DNA of 64,000 nt from Bacteroidota bacterium (GTDB lineage: Bacteria > Bacteroidota > Bacteroidia > Bacteroidales > JAAUTT01). This document shows positions 19,184-27,753 of the stretch, piece by piece. Position numbers and translations under genes: made by a program. Numbering within the stretch: position 1 is the first letter of the stretch; the number at the start of each line of letters is the position of its first letter. Location of the stretch: the NCBI GenBank assembly GCA_030706405.1, contig JAUZOO010000011.1, forward strand, positions 62,001-126,000. The letters run 5' to 3'. The notes under the pieces were generated by a model, which saw only the letters and a list, made by a program, of their open reading frames with translations, was not told the DNA's origin and ran no database searches.

Positions 19184-19214
19184 GAACCTGCACAAGATAA
19201 ACTCGCGCAGGTTC
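19184..19214 (-). terminator. Hairpin downstream of the second GH92
   Basis: GAACCTGC (19184-19191) pairs with GCAGGTTC (19207-19214). On the minus strand it is followed by a pyrimidine-rich TCTCTTGTCTTTT stretch. It lies between GH92 and GH127 and may attenuate transcription. Confidence 0.45.
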
Positions 19215-19267
19215 AGCAATATTATGTTCAATCGAGAAAGAACACTTTTAATAAAGTGTCAAAAAAA

Positions 19268-21532
19268 CTATGGTTTTGTCAGCGAAAAAGGTTTATCATC
19301 AACAGACAACCCGCGGTCCAAGGCAGGTTTATCGCCCATTTCGAAGATTAACGTACCGCCGTTTACAATATCCGAATGGCTGAGCCAATTTTTAGAATAC
19401 GGCTTACCATTGAGCGTTGCCGACTGGATGTACACATTCGACTTATTATTATTTCTGGCTTCGATAACAAATTTTTTTCCGTCTTCCATGGTGATGGTAG
19501 CTTTACGGAACACCGGGCTTCCAATAACATACTGGTCGGTTCCAGGACAAACACTGTAAAAACCTAAAGCACTGATCACGTACCACGACGACATCTGCCC
19601 CTGATCCTCATCGCCAGGATAACCGTTTTCGGTCGAGTTATAAAGCTTTTCCAAAGCCTCACGAGCATGTTTCTGGGCTTTCCATGGCTGACCAGCATAG
19701 TTATACAGGTAAATCATGTGTTGAATAGGTTGATTTCCATGAGCATACTGTCCCATGTTCGCATTTACCATCTCGGTCATCTCGTGAATCATTTGGCCAT
19801 AAGCCCCAACATTTACCTTGTTTGGCACGCTAAACACCGAGTCGATCTTAGCTACAAACTTATCGTTGCCGCCCATTAAATTGATTAAGCCTTGCACGTC
19901 GTGAAATACCGACCATTGCCAATGCCAGGCGTTACCTTCGGTATATGGGCCACCCCAGGAATAAGGATCAAAATTTGACACCCACTCTCCGTTAGCCTTC
20001 CGACCGCGCATAAAATTGCTGGTGGAGTCGTACAGGTTCTTGTAATTATACATTTGCTTGGCAAACCTGTCGGCATAAAACGGTTGACCGGTCATTTTAG
20101 CCAGTTGATAACCGCAAAAATCATCGTAAGCATATTCCAACGTCTGGGAAAGCGCGCCTTCCGAACCCGGATATGCCACATAACCCAACTGATAATAATC
20201 CTTCCAACCAGCACGTCCGTTGGCTCCACCCCATGGGCCTTTGTTATTGGCTTCGTGGAAATAGGCATCAACAGCACGTTTGGGGTCGAATGTCCGAATC
20301 CCCTTAACCCAGGCATCGGTCAACAGAGAGATGGCGTGATTTCCAAGCATTCCTCCGGTTTCGCCGGGGAAAGACCAAGCCGGCAACCAGCCACACTGAC
20401 TCTGAGCATCGAGCAGTGCATTCATATACCTGCCTTCGTAAGTAGGATGAATGATCGTATTTAAAGGAAACTGAGCCCTGAAGGTATCCCAGAAACCATT
20501 GTCGGTGTACATATACCCGTCATGTACTTTTCCGTCGTATGGGCTGTAGTAATAGGGTTCTCCATTCTTCTTATATTCAAAAAACTGACGAGAGAAAAGA
20601 TTGGCATGATACAAGCAGGAATAAAATGTTGCCATTTCCTCTTCGGTTCCGCCTTCGACCAAAACTCTGTTGAATAATTTATTCCACGCATCAGCGCCGG
20701 CAGCTTTGGTTTGTTCAAGTTTCGAATATTTGTCCAGTTCCTGATTTAAAGTAAGCTCGGCCTGCTCAATGCTGATATACGATGAAGCAACCTTAGCCTG
20801 CACCGTTTCGCCATCTTTAAACTGAATAAAAGCACCAATGCCTTTACCTTCATCGCTTAATTTATTTTCAGACATTTTATTGCCGACATTTTCCCAGGTT
20901 CCATAGGCTTTAAAGGGTTTATCGAAAATAATGACGAAATAATTTCGGAAATTCTCAGGTATAAACCGGCCGTTATTTACATAACCCACAATTTTACGTT
21001 CCGAGGGAATTATCTCTACTTTGCTCATCCGGGTATACCCATCAAGGACGATATACGACTTTTCTTTGGAAGGAAAGGAAAAACGCAGATGTGCACCACG
21101 TTCGGTGGGTGAAATTTCGGTGGTAATATGATTATCGAACGTAACTTTATAATAATTTGGCTTAGCCGTTTCGTTGGAATGACTAAAGGCTGACGCCCGC
21201 TCATCTTCATTCACTTTTAGCGCACCTGTTACCGGCATTAGAGAAAATACGGCATAATCATTAACCCATGGGCTGCACTGGTGAGCCTGTTGAAAGCCGC
21301 GTATTGTTTTAGCTTTATACGAATATTTCCACCCATCACCATTTTTACCTGTCTGGGGCGACCATGTATGCATTCCAAAAGGCAATGCCGTTGTTACATA
21401 AGTATTTCCATAACTCAATGCATAATCCGAATTAGTCCCCTGCAACGTATTTGCATAATGAACCAAATCCTTTTGCTGTGCGTTAACCGCGAACGTTATA
21501 AGCAACAGAAATAATAAATTATAAAATTTCAT
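19268..21532 (-). CDS. Glycoside hydrolase family 92 with Gln at the catalytic-acid position
   Basis: I place the start at the ATG at 21532, which gives a signal peptide (FYNLLFLLLITFAVNAQ); an upstream in-frame TTG at 21556 is less likely. The 754-residue protein has the GH92 N-terminal motifs LQGTNSDYAL and LPFGMHTWSPQTG. The motif that reads GNEP or ANEP in the other two GH92 proteins here reads HGNQPIQH near residue 598, with a clear CAA codon. The base motif PGDEDQGQMSSWY near 638 is intact. In GH92, Gln here is known from the mannosyl-phosphate uncapping enzyme CcMan5, where the phosphate leaving group needs no acid. It may therefore act on mannose-phosphate-mannose. Confidence 0.88.
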   Translation of the reverse strand: MKFYNLLFLLLITFAVNAQQKDLVHYANTLQGTNSDYALSYGNTYVTTALPFGMHTWSPQTGKNGDGWKYSYKAKTIRGFQQAHQCSPWVNDYAVFSLMPVTGALKVNEDERASAFSHSNETAKPNYYKVTFDNHITTEISPTERGAHLRFSFPSKEKSYIVLDGYTRMSKVEIIPSERKIVGYVNNGRFIPENFRNYFVIIFDKPFKAYGTWENVGNKMSENKLSDEGKGIGAFIQFKDGETVQAKVASSYISIEQAELTLNQELDKYSKLEQTKAAGADAWNKLFNRVLVEGGTEEEMATFYSCLYHANLFSRQFFEYKKNGEPYYYSPYDGKVHDGYMYTDNGFWDTFRAQFPLNTIIHPTYEGRYMNALLDAQSQCGWLPAWSFPGETGGMLGNHAISLLTDAWVKGIRTFDPKRAVDAYFHEANNKGPWGGANGRAGWKDYYQLGYVAYPGSEGALSQTLEYAYDDFCGYQLAKMTGQPFYADRFAKQMYNYKNLYDSTSNFMRGRKANGEWVSNFDPYSWGGPYTEGNAWHWQWSVFHDVQGLINLMGGNDKFVAKIDSVFSVPNKVNVGAYGQMIHEMTEMVNANMGQYAHGNQPIQHMIYLYNYAGQPWKAQKHAREALEKLYNSTENGYPGDEDQGQMSSWYVISALGFYSVCPGTDQYVIGSPVFRKATITMEDGKKFVIEARNNNKSNVYIQSATLNGKPYSKNWLSHSDIVNGGTLIFEMGDKPALDRGLSVDDKPFSLTKP

Positions 21533-21606
21533 TGTAATTTGTTTATTAAGTTTCAACTAAAGAACAAACCTTTATATTTAAACACAATAATACCAGACAT
21601 TTGCAA

Positions 21607-22794
21607 CTATTTAACCTTAAAAAATAAAGTCAAATTAGTTACCAATCTGCGCTTTTTCTTTATTGCGATTATTATCAACCCTACAATTCCACCGATCATC
21701 AGGCTTAACCCGATCAACTCGGCCTGAGCAAAAGATAATTGCCCGATATGATATTGTTGATTTACCTTGATATGTTCCATCATAAAACGCTCCGTACCAT
21801 TAAATATCAAGTAGATACAAAACATTAAACCAGCAATCTTTATTCTATTCCTAAATCCCCATAGGATAAAAAACAATATCAGACAAATTGTTGCCTCATA
21901 GAAAGAAGTAGGAAAAACCCCGTGAGGCAATTCATAACAATAATTTCCAAAACAATTAGGCATTTGAATTCCCGCATTCAGAACATTATGAGGAAACTTG
22001 AAAGACCAGGACCAGTCTGGAATCCAACTTAAAAACGATGGTTTAGGATGCAGATTTACAATCCCCCAGTCTCCGTCACCAGACAATTGACAACCGATGC
22101 GACCCACTGCATAAGCAAGCATCATCCCGGGCGAGCCGATGTCGGCCAAATCAATCAATCTCATTCCACGCCGGTAGCCAAAAATAAGATACGCCGCCGC
22201 TCCAAAAGTCAGACCTCCGTAAAACGTCCACCCGGTTAATGAAAACAATTGAGTTAAGGGAGCATAAATAAAGCTATGCCAATCTTCCAGACAACAAAAA
22301 ATCTTTGCTCCTATAAACCCCCAAAAGGCACACCAAAAAACAATGGATGGCATTAATTGGTATGGATGAACTTTTTTTTCTACTATCTGTGGAACGGGGA
22401 GTTGTTCGCTTTTCCTGCTTTGATAGGTCAGATAAAAAAAAATCGCACATACGACAATACCTCCTGCAACATTTCCACTTAATGAGAATACATATTTTGC
22501 CGGGTTATTTACAAAAAGCCCATAATTTAAGACGGCTCCAATCAGTTTAAACCCGATTAAAAACCCAACAAACGAATTAAATAACAATTCAGGCACCGAG
22601 GCTGGTTTCCCAACAATCTCCTGCTTTTTAAATGGTTTAATAACTCCGAGTTGTTCCTTTCGTTTAAATTCACTTTTAAAAACAACATAAGCCAGAACAA
22701 ACGCAAGAGCTTCAAAAAGTCCAAACGTCTGCACCGGCAGCTTTATGTTTAACCCAAATAAATAATTGATAATGTGAGATAAGGTAGGAAACAT
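21607..22794 (-). CDS. Prolipoprotein diacylglyceryl transferase-like membrane protein (Lgt family)
   Basis: The 395-residue protein has seven or more membrane helices. Lgt landmarks are WTFYGGLTFG near residue 190 and the signature GRIGCQLSGDGDWG near 232, where E. coli Lgt has GRIGNFINGELWG. The Arg and Gly residues are kept, but N becomes C and the acidic position differs. The family transfers diacylglycerol from phosphatidylglycerol to the lipobox Cys of prelipoproteins in the inner membrane. The length is near the long Lgt form I associate with Bacteroidota. It lies between SusC and GH92 on the same strand, an unusual place. Activity should be checked given the altered signature. Confidence 0.8.
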   Translation of the reverse strand: MFPTLSHIINYLFGLNIKLPVQTFGLFEALAFVLAYVVFKSEFKRKEQLGVIKPFKKQEIVGKPASVPELLFNSFVGFLIGFKLIGAVLNYGLFVNNPAKYVFSLSGNVAGGIVVCAIFFYLTYQSRKSEQLPVPQIVEKKVHPYQLMPSIVFWCAFWGFIGAKIFCCLEDWHSFIYAPLTQLFSLTGWTFYGGLTFGAAAYLIFGYRRGMRLIDLADIGSPGMMLAYAVGRIGCQLSGDGDWGIVNLHPKPSFLSWIPDWSWSFKFPHNVLNAGIQMPNCFGNYCYELPHGVFPTSFYEATICLILFFILWGFRNRIKIAGLMFCIYLIFNGTERFMMEHIKVNQQYHIGQLSFAQAELIGLSLMIGGIVGLIIIAIKKKRRLVTNLTLFFKVK

Positions 22795-22830
22795 TAATTA
22801 GTTGAATGAATTAGTAATAATGAAAATGTA

Positions 22831-22838
22831 CAAATCTA
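22831..22838 (-). promoter_or_regulatory. Possible -7 box upstream of the Lgt-like gene
   Basis: TAGATTTG on the minus strand fits TAnnTTTG and lies about 37 bases before the Lgt start. No good TTTG -33 box is found at the expected distance, so this is tentative. Confidence 0.4.
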
Positions 22839-22865
22839 AAATTGATACAATAAATCTATTTAAAT

Positions 22866-22895
22866 AATAGGATGTAAAAAACTTTACACCCTATT
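22866..22895 (-). terminator. Stem-loop after the SusC-SusD operon
   Basis: The arms at 22866-22878 and 22883-22895 (13 bp, AATAGG..GTAAA with TTTACA..CTATT) have one G-U pair on the minus strand and a 4-nt loop. It follows the second SusC gene by 70 bases. The U tract is weak, so termination may be partial. Confidence 0.6.
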
Positions 22896-22965
22896 ATCAA
22901 ACACACTAAACACTAACACTAATTTAATCCACCTTTTTATAATAAGATAACTGGCATAGCATTTA

Positions 22966-25900
22966 TTACAAACCAATCTGAACACCGAAATTCACAACCC
23001 GTTGATTTAAGTAGGCATCGCCTGCTGTATTGGAAGTTACTTCCGGGTCTTGCTGATACAGAGAATAGTTGGTCCATGTAAGTAAATTGTAGCCACTCAA
23101 GTACAAGCGAATGTTTTTAATTTTAAATGGAAGCACTTTTTCGGGCAGCTGATATCCCAGTTCTACAGTTTTAAGCCTTACATACGTAGCATCTTTCAAC
23201 CAAAAATCCGACATATACGAAGATGGGCTGTTGATGGTTGTAGGGTTAGTACTAAGCCTTGGAAATTTGGCACTTGCACTATTTTCAACAGTCCACCTCT
23301 GCTGATGAATTGGCTGAAACTGACTCTGAAAAGGTTCTATACCGGTTCCGGTTACACTTAAGCTATATCCTGTAGTTCCCTGAAACAATACACTAAAGCT
23401 AAACCCTTTATAATTACCCGCAAGCGTAAGTCCAAACGAAGTATTGGGCAAATTTGGCTTTCCAATAGCTCGTTTGTCATATTGGTCAATTACTCCGTCT
23501 CCATTCAAATCCTGATACTTTAAGTCTCCCGGAACGATCTTGCTTCCGGTAACCGGTTTGGGGCTATTATCGATATCTGCCTGATCCTTGTAAAAACCTA
23601 AACAATGGAATCCAAAAGGTTGACCAATAGAAGTTCCGGTAACAGCTAACCAAGGATAGGCCGGAGATGGTTCTGCCTGGTAAATTATTTTATTCTTAGC
23701 ATAAGACAGTACTCCGGTTATAGAATAATTAAACTTGCCAATATTATTACGGAAAGCAAGCTGTCCGTCAACACCATGGTTTCTTACTTTAGCAATATTG
23801 GTAGGCGAAACTCCGATACCTGCAATGATTGGAAAAGCCTGATTAGACATCAACTGATCATACCGAAGATTGTTAAAATACTCCCAAGTCATCGAAATCC
23901 TATTTTTAAACATATTCAATTCAATCCCGACGTTCAACTCCTTTTGTTTCTCCCAGGTAACGTTTAAATTTCCTAAGTCACCTTCTTTAATTGAACCTAA
24001 AGCAGTTGGAGATTCTCCAAAGGAATAATTTGAACCAGCCTTGTAAACCTGTTGGTATAAATAACGGTTACTGGTAACTTTATCGGAACCTGTAAGCCCA
24101 TAAGATCCTTTAAATTTTAACAGATCTACAAACTTAAACCGTTCACTAAAAAAGCGCTCATTAGAAAGAACATATGCGGCAGAAACAGCAGGGAATAAGC
24201 CATACCTTTTACTTGAAGCAAACCTGTCGGTTCCATTATATCCTCCATTAAAATCAATTAAATACTTTTGTTTGTAATCGTAACCCGCACGAAAGGTCAC
24301 CCCCTGAAAATTTTGGGGTATCCAGTTCGAACTTTGATCGTCTGTTTTTTCTTTATACGATTCTCTGTTGTACAGCAGAAGCGAAGAAAAATGATGATTA
24401 CCAAAGGTACGGTCGTAGTTTAAACGAGCCAGGATATTTACACGGTTGTTATAAACACCCTCATAGGCCTTCAATGTATAACTACCTTCTGTATAACTAC
24501 TTCCATGCAAGGTGTAAGTTCCACTAGCAGGATCATAAAGATACGATGGAGGCTCATCACGGCTTTCTTCACGCGTATTTGATTCAACACTGGCATATGC
24601 AACCTGGGATGAAAAAGAAAGTCCCTTGGTAACTGCGTCCAGCTTTTCAGTTATTCCAAAAAGGACATTCATGTCATTTCTCCGTTCAAGCGAATACCCC
24701 TGAGATGCAAGTCTGGAATTGATTGTTGGGTGCTGGTCTTTAGTATCGCTGGCATAAGCATAAGTGTCGTTAGGGTTAAGAAAAGGTGCGGAATATGGAT
24801 GAATTTTGCTGAAGTCAAAAACTTCAGAAACCACATTTCCGGCAAAAGGAGAATTAATCTGGCTCAAACGACCCGTTATATCCAAACGGACATTTAAGTT
24901 TTTGGAAGCCTGAATGTCCAAGTTAGACCGAAAATTAAACCTTCTAAAGTAATAGTTGTTATCGACGGTACTTCCGGCATTATATATATCATTAAAATGT
25001 CTCACTGCACCATCTTGCGACAAAGCTCCTCCGGAAACAAAATATTTCACCGTTGCATTACCTCCCGAAATATCAATATTGCCGTTCCGTTGCATTGAAC
25101 TTGGTTTAAAAATCTTGTCGTACCAGTTTACATCCGGGTGTCCATAAGGATCATCGCCGGTTTTAAAATGATCCAAATCAGCTTGTGTAAACTTAGGGGT
25201 TAAACCATCATTAGTATAAGCTTCGTTAACCAGCAAAGCTGATTCATAAGCATTGAGAAAATGCAGCTTTTTTACAGGGGTTTGAAGTCCAGATTCTAGT
25301 CTTACATTTATTTTCGGAGCTCCGGCTTCACCTCTTCTGGTGGTTACCACAAGAACGCCATTAGCACCTTTAATACCATATACAGCTGTTGTTGACGCAT
25401 CTTTAAGCAATGATATACTTTCAATTTCATTTACATTAATCTGACTAAGCTGTTCATAAGTGTATTGAATATCATCAACAATAATCAAAGGCTGATTTCC
25501 GTCCGGATTTAATGAGCTTACCCCGCGGATAAAAAAGTCAGAGGCGTCCTTTCCCGGCTGTCCGGAACGTTGCTGAGAAAAGAAGCCTGGCAACTTACCT
25601 GTTAATGCATTCTGAACACTGGAAGTTGGCACCTCCCTAATTTGCGATGCCTTAATAGCACTTACCGACCCTGTGTTAGTAAGCTTCTTTGCAGTTCCAT
25701 AACCAACTACAACAACTTCGTCGAGACTTTGGTCGCTTGGTTGCAAAACAACTTCAAGTATTTGTCCACTCTTTATTTTCCGTTCCTGTTCCAAAAAACC
25801 AATCGAGTTAAAAATAAGAACATTGGAAGTTCCTTTTAAGGTAATCGTAAACTTACCATCGCTATTGGTTATACCAACACCTCCGCCTCCTTTTTCTTTA

Positions 25901-26022
25901 ATTGTCACACCCGGCAAAGGTCCTAATGCATCTTTTACAACACCGGAAACCTTTACCTGTGCCTCTAAAACAGAGGGACTTATTAAAAGAATAAGCAGAA
26001 AAATATATAAGTATCTTTTCAT
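22966..26022 (-). CDS. SusC/RagA-type TonB-dependent outer-membrane receptor (last gene of the operon)
   Basis: The 1018-residue protein has a signal peptide ending near VLEAQ and a carboxypeptidase-regulatory-like domain (VSGVVKDALGPLPGVTI, residues about 24-95). The SusC hallmark LDEVVVVGYGTAKK follows near 106-119, then a plug domain with LKDASTTAVYGIKGANGVLVVTT and a 22-strand barrel. The final strand ends with Phe-Gly-Val-Gln-Ile-Gly-Leu. Such proteins import oligosaccharides with TonB energy and a SusD lid. It starts 30 bp after the SusD gene at 26053 and so ends the operon, with no SusD after it. Confidence 0.95.
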   Translation of the reverse strand: MKRYLYIFLLILLISPSVLEAQVKVSGVVKDALGPLPGVTIKEKGGGGVGITNSDGKFTITLKGTSNVLIFNSIGFLEQERKIKSGQILEVVLQPSDQSLDEVVVVGYGTAKKLTNTGSVSAIKASQIREVPTSSVQNALTGKLPGFFSQQRSGQPGKDASDFFIRGVSSLNPDGNQPLIIVDDIQYTYEQLSQINVNEIESISLLKDASTTAVYGIKGANGVLVVTTRRGEAGAPKINVRLESGLQTPVKKLHFLNAYESALLVNEAYTNDGLTPKFTQADLDHFKTGDDPYGHPDVNWYDKIFKPSSMQRNGNIDISGGNATVKYFVSGGALSQDGAVRHFNDIYNAGSTVDNNYYFRRFNFRSNLDIQASKNLNVRLDITGRLSQINSPFAGNVVSEVFDFSKIHPYSAPFLNPNDTYAYASDTKDQHPTINSRLASQGYSLERRNDMNVLFGITEKLDAVTKGLSFSSQVAYASVESNTREESRDEPPSYLYDPASGTYTLHGSSYTEGSYTLKAYEGVYNNRVNILARLNYDRTFGNHHFSSLLLYNRESYKEKTDDQSSNWIPQNFQGVTFRAGYDYKQKYLIDFNGGYNGTDRFASSKRYGLFPAVSAAYVLSNERFFSERFKFVDLLKFKGSYGLTGSDKVTSNRYLYQQVYKAGSNYSFGESPTALGSIKEGDLGNLNVTWEKQKELNVGIELNMFKNRISMTWEYFNNLRYDQLMSNQAFPIIAGIGVSPTNIAKVRNHGVDGQLAFRNNIGKFNYSITGVLSYAKNKIIYQAEPSPAYPWLAVTGTSIGQPFGFHCLGFYKDQADIDNSPKPVTGSKIVPGDLKYQDLNGDGVIDQYDKRAIGKPNLPNTSFGLTLAGNYKGFSFSVLFQGTTGYSLSVTGTGIEPFQSQFQPIHQQRWTVENSASAKFPRLSTNPTTINSPSSYMSDFWLKDATYVRLKTVELGYQLPEKVLPFKIKNIRLYLSGYNLLTWTNYSLYQQDPEVTSNTAGDAYLNQRVVNFGVQIGL

Positions 26023-26052
26023 AATTTCTGATTTTACTTGGTTATTTACTAA

Positions 26053-27741
26053 TTACCATTGTGGATTCTGAACCATATTCTTATTTTTCATTACCTCTGA
26101 ATAAGGAATAGGGGCAAAATACATCTTAGCCGTAAACGCCATCTGAAGAACAGGGGTTTGTTGATAAGTAAGCGTACCTGAAGCTAATTTATAAATAAGC
26201 GCACCATGCAACATTTTATTAAAAGTTGTTTCGGCTTCTTTCCATCTCCTTACATCCCAATATCGATGTTCTTCAAAGGCAAGTTCTTTCCGTCGCTCAT
26301 TATGAATGATAGTACGCATCGCTTCTTTCGTTAAACCGGTATTAAGACTATATGGATTTAATCCAGCTCTTTTCCTGATAGCTTCAACGGCATCGTAAAC
26401 AGACTGATCAGGAGCAGCTAAATACTCATTTTGAGCCTCAGCATAATTAAGCAGGACTTCTGCATACCTGAATAAAATATAGTCATGATTATGATTTGAA
26501 TAAGTTGCAGTAGTTTCAAAATCGCCCATAAACTTACGGAGATAATAAGCGGTACGGGTCTGTTGTTTTGTCCCTCCGGGTTTATCAGCCCCATTTTCGA
26601 ACGTTTCTATGGACCGGTTTAACCACGGTGCAGCATTGTACAAGAATGTCTTATAGAATCTGGGATCCCTGTTAATGTAAGGATTCAATGAATTATACCC
26701 TGAACCAGCATCAGTAATATCTTTCCCATTTGCCATCCCAAATGCATCTACCAGCTCTTGGGTTGGACTTGTGTGTCCATTCCCCGGGGTAGTTCCAACC
26801 GGACCATTGGCGGTTTCAATATCCGTATTATTTCCTCCTTGTTTGGCAAAAATGCGTTCCGTATTCATTTGTGTAATGAATACATCTTTAAATGCCGGAA
26901 CAAGACTAAATACATTCAGATCCATTACTGCTTTGGCAGCCTTAGCAGCCAAATTCCAACGATCTGCAGAATAATCCGTATAACCGGTTAAAACATTCGA
27001 TCCATCAATATTACCTCCATTATACAGTGGACTTGCGGCATACAATAAAACTCTTGCTTTTAATGCTAATGCAGCTGCCTTGGTTGGTCGTTCAATATTT
27101 GAGGCATCAACCGGATTGGGGAGCAAACTATCTTTTATTGCATCACACTCATCACTGATAAACTTGACACAATCTTCAAAAGAGCTCCTTGGAATATTCA
27201 AATCATCGCCCAACTGATAAACTTTATCACCCAGCAACGGAACTCCCCCATAGCGTTTTACCAATTCAAAATAAAATAATGCTCTTAAATATTTAGCCTC
27301 AGCTTTCCAGACATGGTTAAAAGGTGTGCCATTGGCCAGTTTTCCTTTAAGGGGTACATTATCTATATTCGTAATAAAAATATTGGTTTGCCGTATGCCT
27401 GCATAATAATTTGACCATTGATCATCAGGAAACCCGGTAGAAGTATAAGTACCTGTTGCCAATTGTTGCACCGAAGTATTTGTAGTATTGGATGAAATAG
27501 CATCATCCGTAGCTGCATCTAAAAAATCACCGCCAACCCTGTTATATAAACTGGGAAGATATGTGTATGTGTCATATAAAAACCTACGGGCATCTACCCC
27601 TGCAGAGTCATGTCTATCGAATAGCAGATCTAGTGTTTCTTGTTCAACAGGAACATCTTCAAGCGAGCTCTTACAGGATGCTGCACATACAACTACAACT
27701 GCCACCCAAAGTAATTTATAAATATATTTTTTCATCTTCAT
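26053..27741 (-). CDS. SusD/RagB-type glycan-binding lipoprotein (second)
   Basis: The 562-residue surface lipoprotein has a lipobox ending in AASC near residue 23. The SusD fold is supported by KAEAKYLRALFYFELVKRYGGVPL near 147-170, by the later YAEVLLNYAEAQNEY near 422-436, and by RRKELAFEEHRYWDVRRWK near 475-493. It binds glycan at the outer surface and closes over its SusC partner. It starts 12 bp after the SusC at 27754, so in gene order it is the natural partner of that receptor. Met1 and Met3 are both usable starts. Confidence 0.95.
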   Translation of the reverse strand: MKMKKYIYKLLWVAVVVVCAASCKSSLEDVPVEQETLDLLFDRHDSAGVDARRFLYDTYTYLPSLYNRVGGDFLDAATDDAISSNTTNTSVQQLATGTYTSTGFPDDQWSNYYAGIRQTNIFITNIDNVPLKGKLANGTPFNHVWKAEAKYLRALFYFELVKRYGGVPLLGDKVYQLGDDLNIPRSSFEDCVKFISDECDAIKDSLLPNPVDASNIERPTKAAALALKARVLLYAASPLYNGGNIDGSNVLTGYTDYSADRWNLAAKAAKAVMDLNVFSLVPAFKDVFITQMNTERIFAKQGGNNTDIETANGPVGTTPGNGHTSPTQELVDAFGMANGKDITDAGSGYNSLNPYINRDPRFYKTFLYNAAPWLNRSIETFENGADKPGGTKQQTRTAYYLRKFMGDFETTATYSNHNHDYILFRYAEVLLNYAEAQNEYLAAPDQSVYDAVEAIRKRAGLNPYSLNTGLTKEAMRTIIHNERRKELAFEEHRYWDVRRWKEAETTFNKMLHGALIYKLASGTLTYQQTPVLQMAFTAKMYFAPIPYSEVMKNKNMVQNPQW

Positions 27742-27753
27742 TAATTTAAGAGT

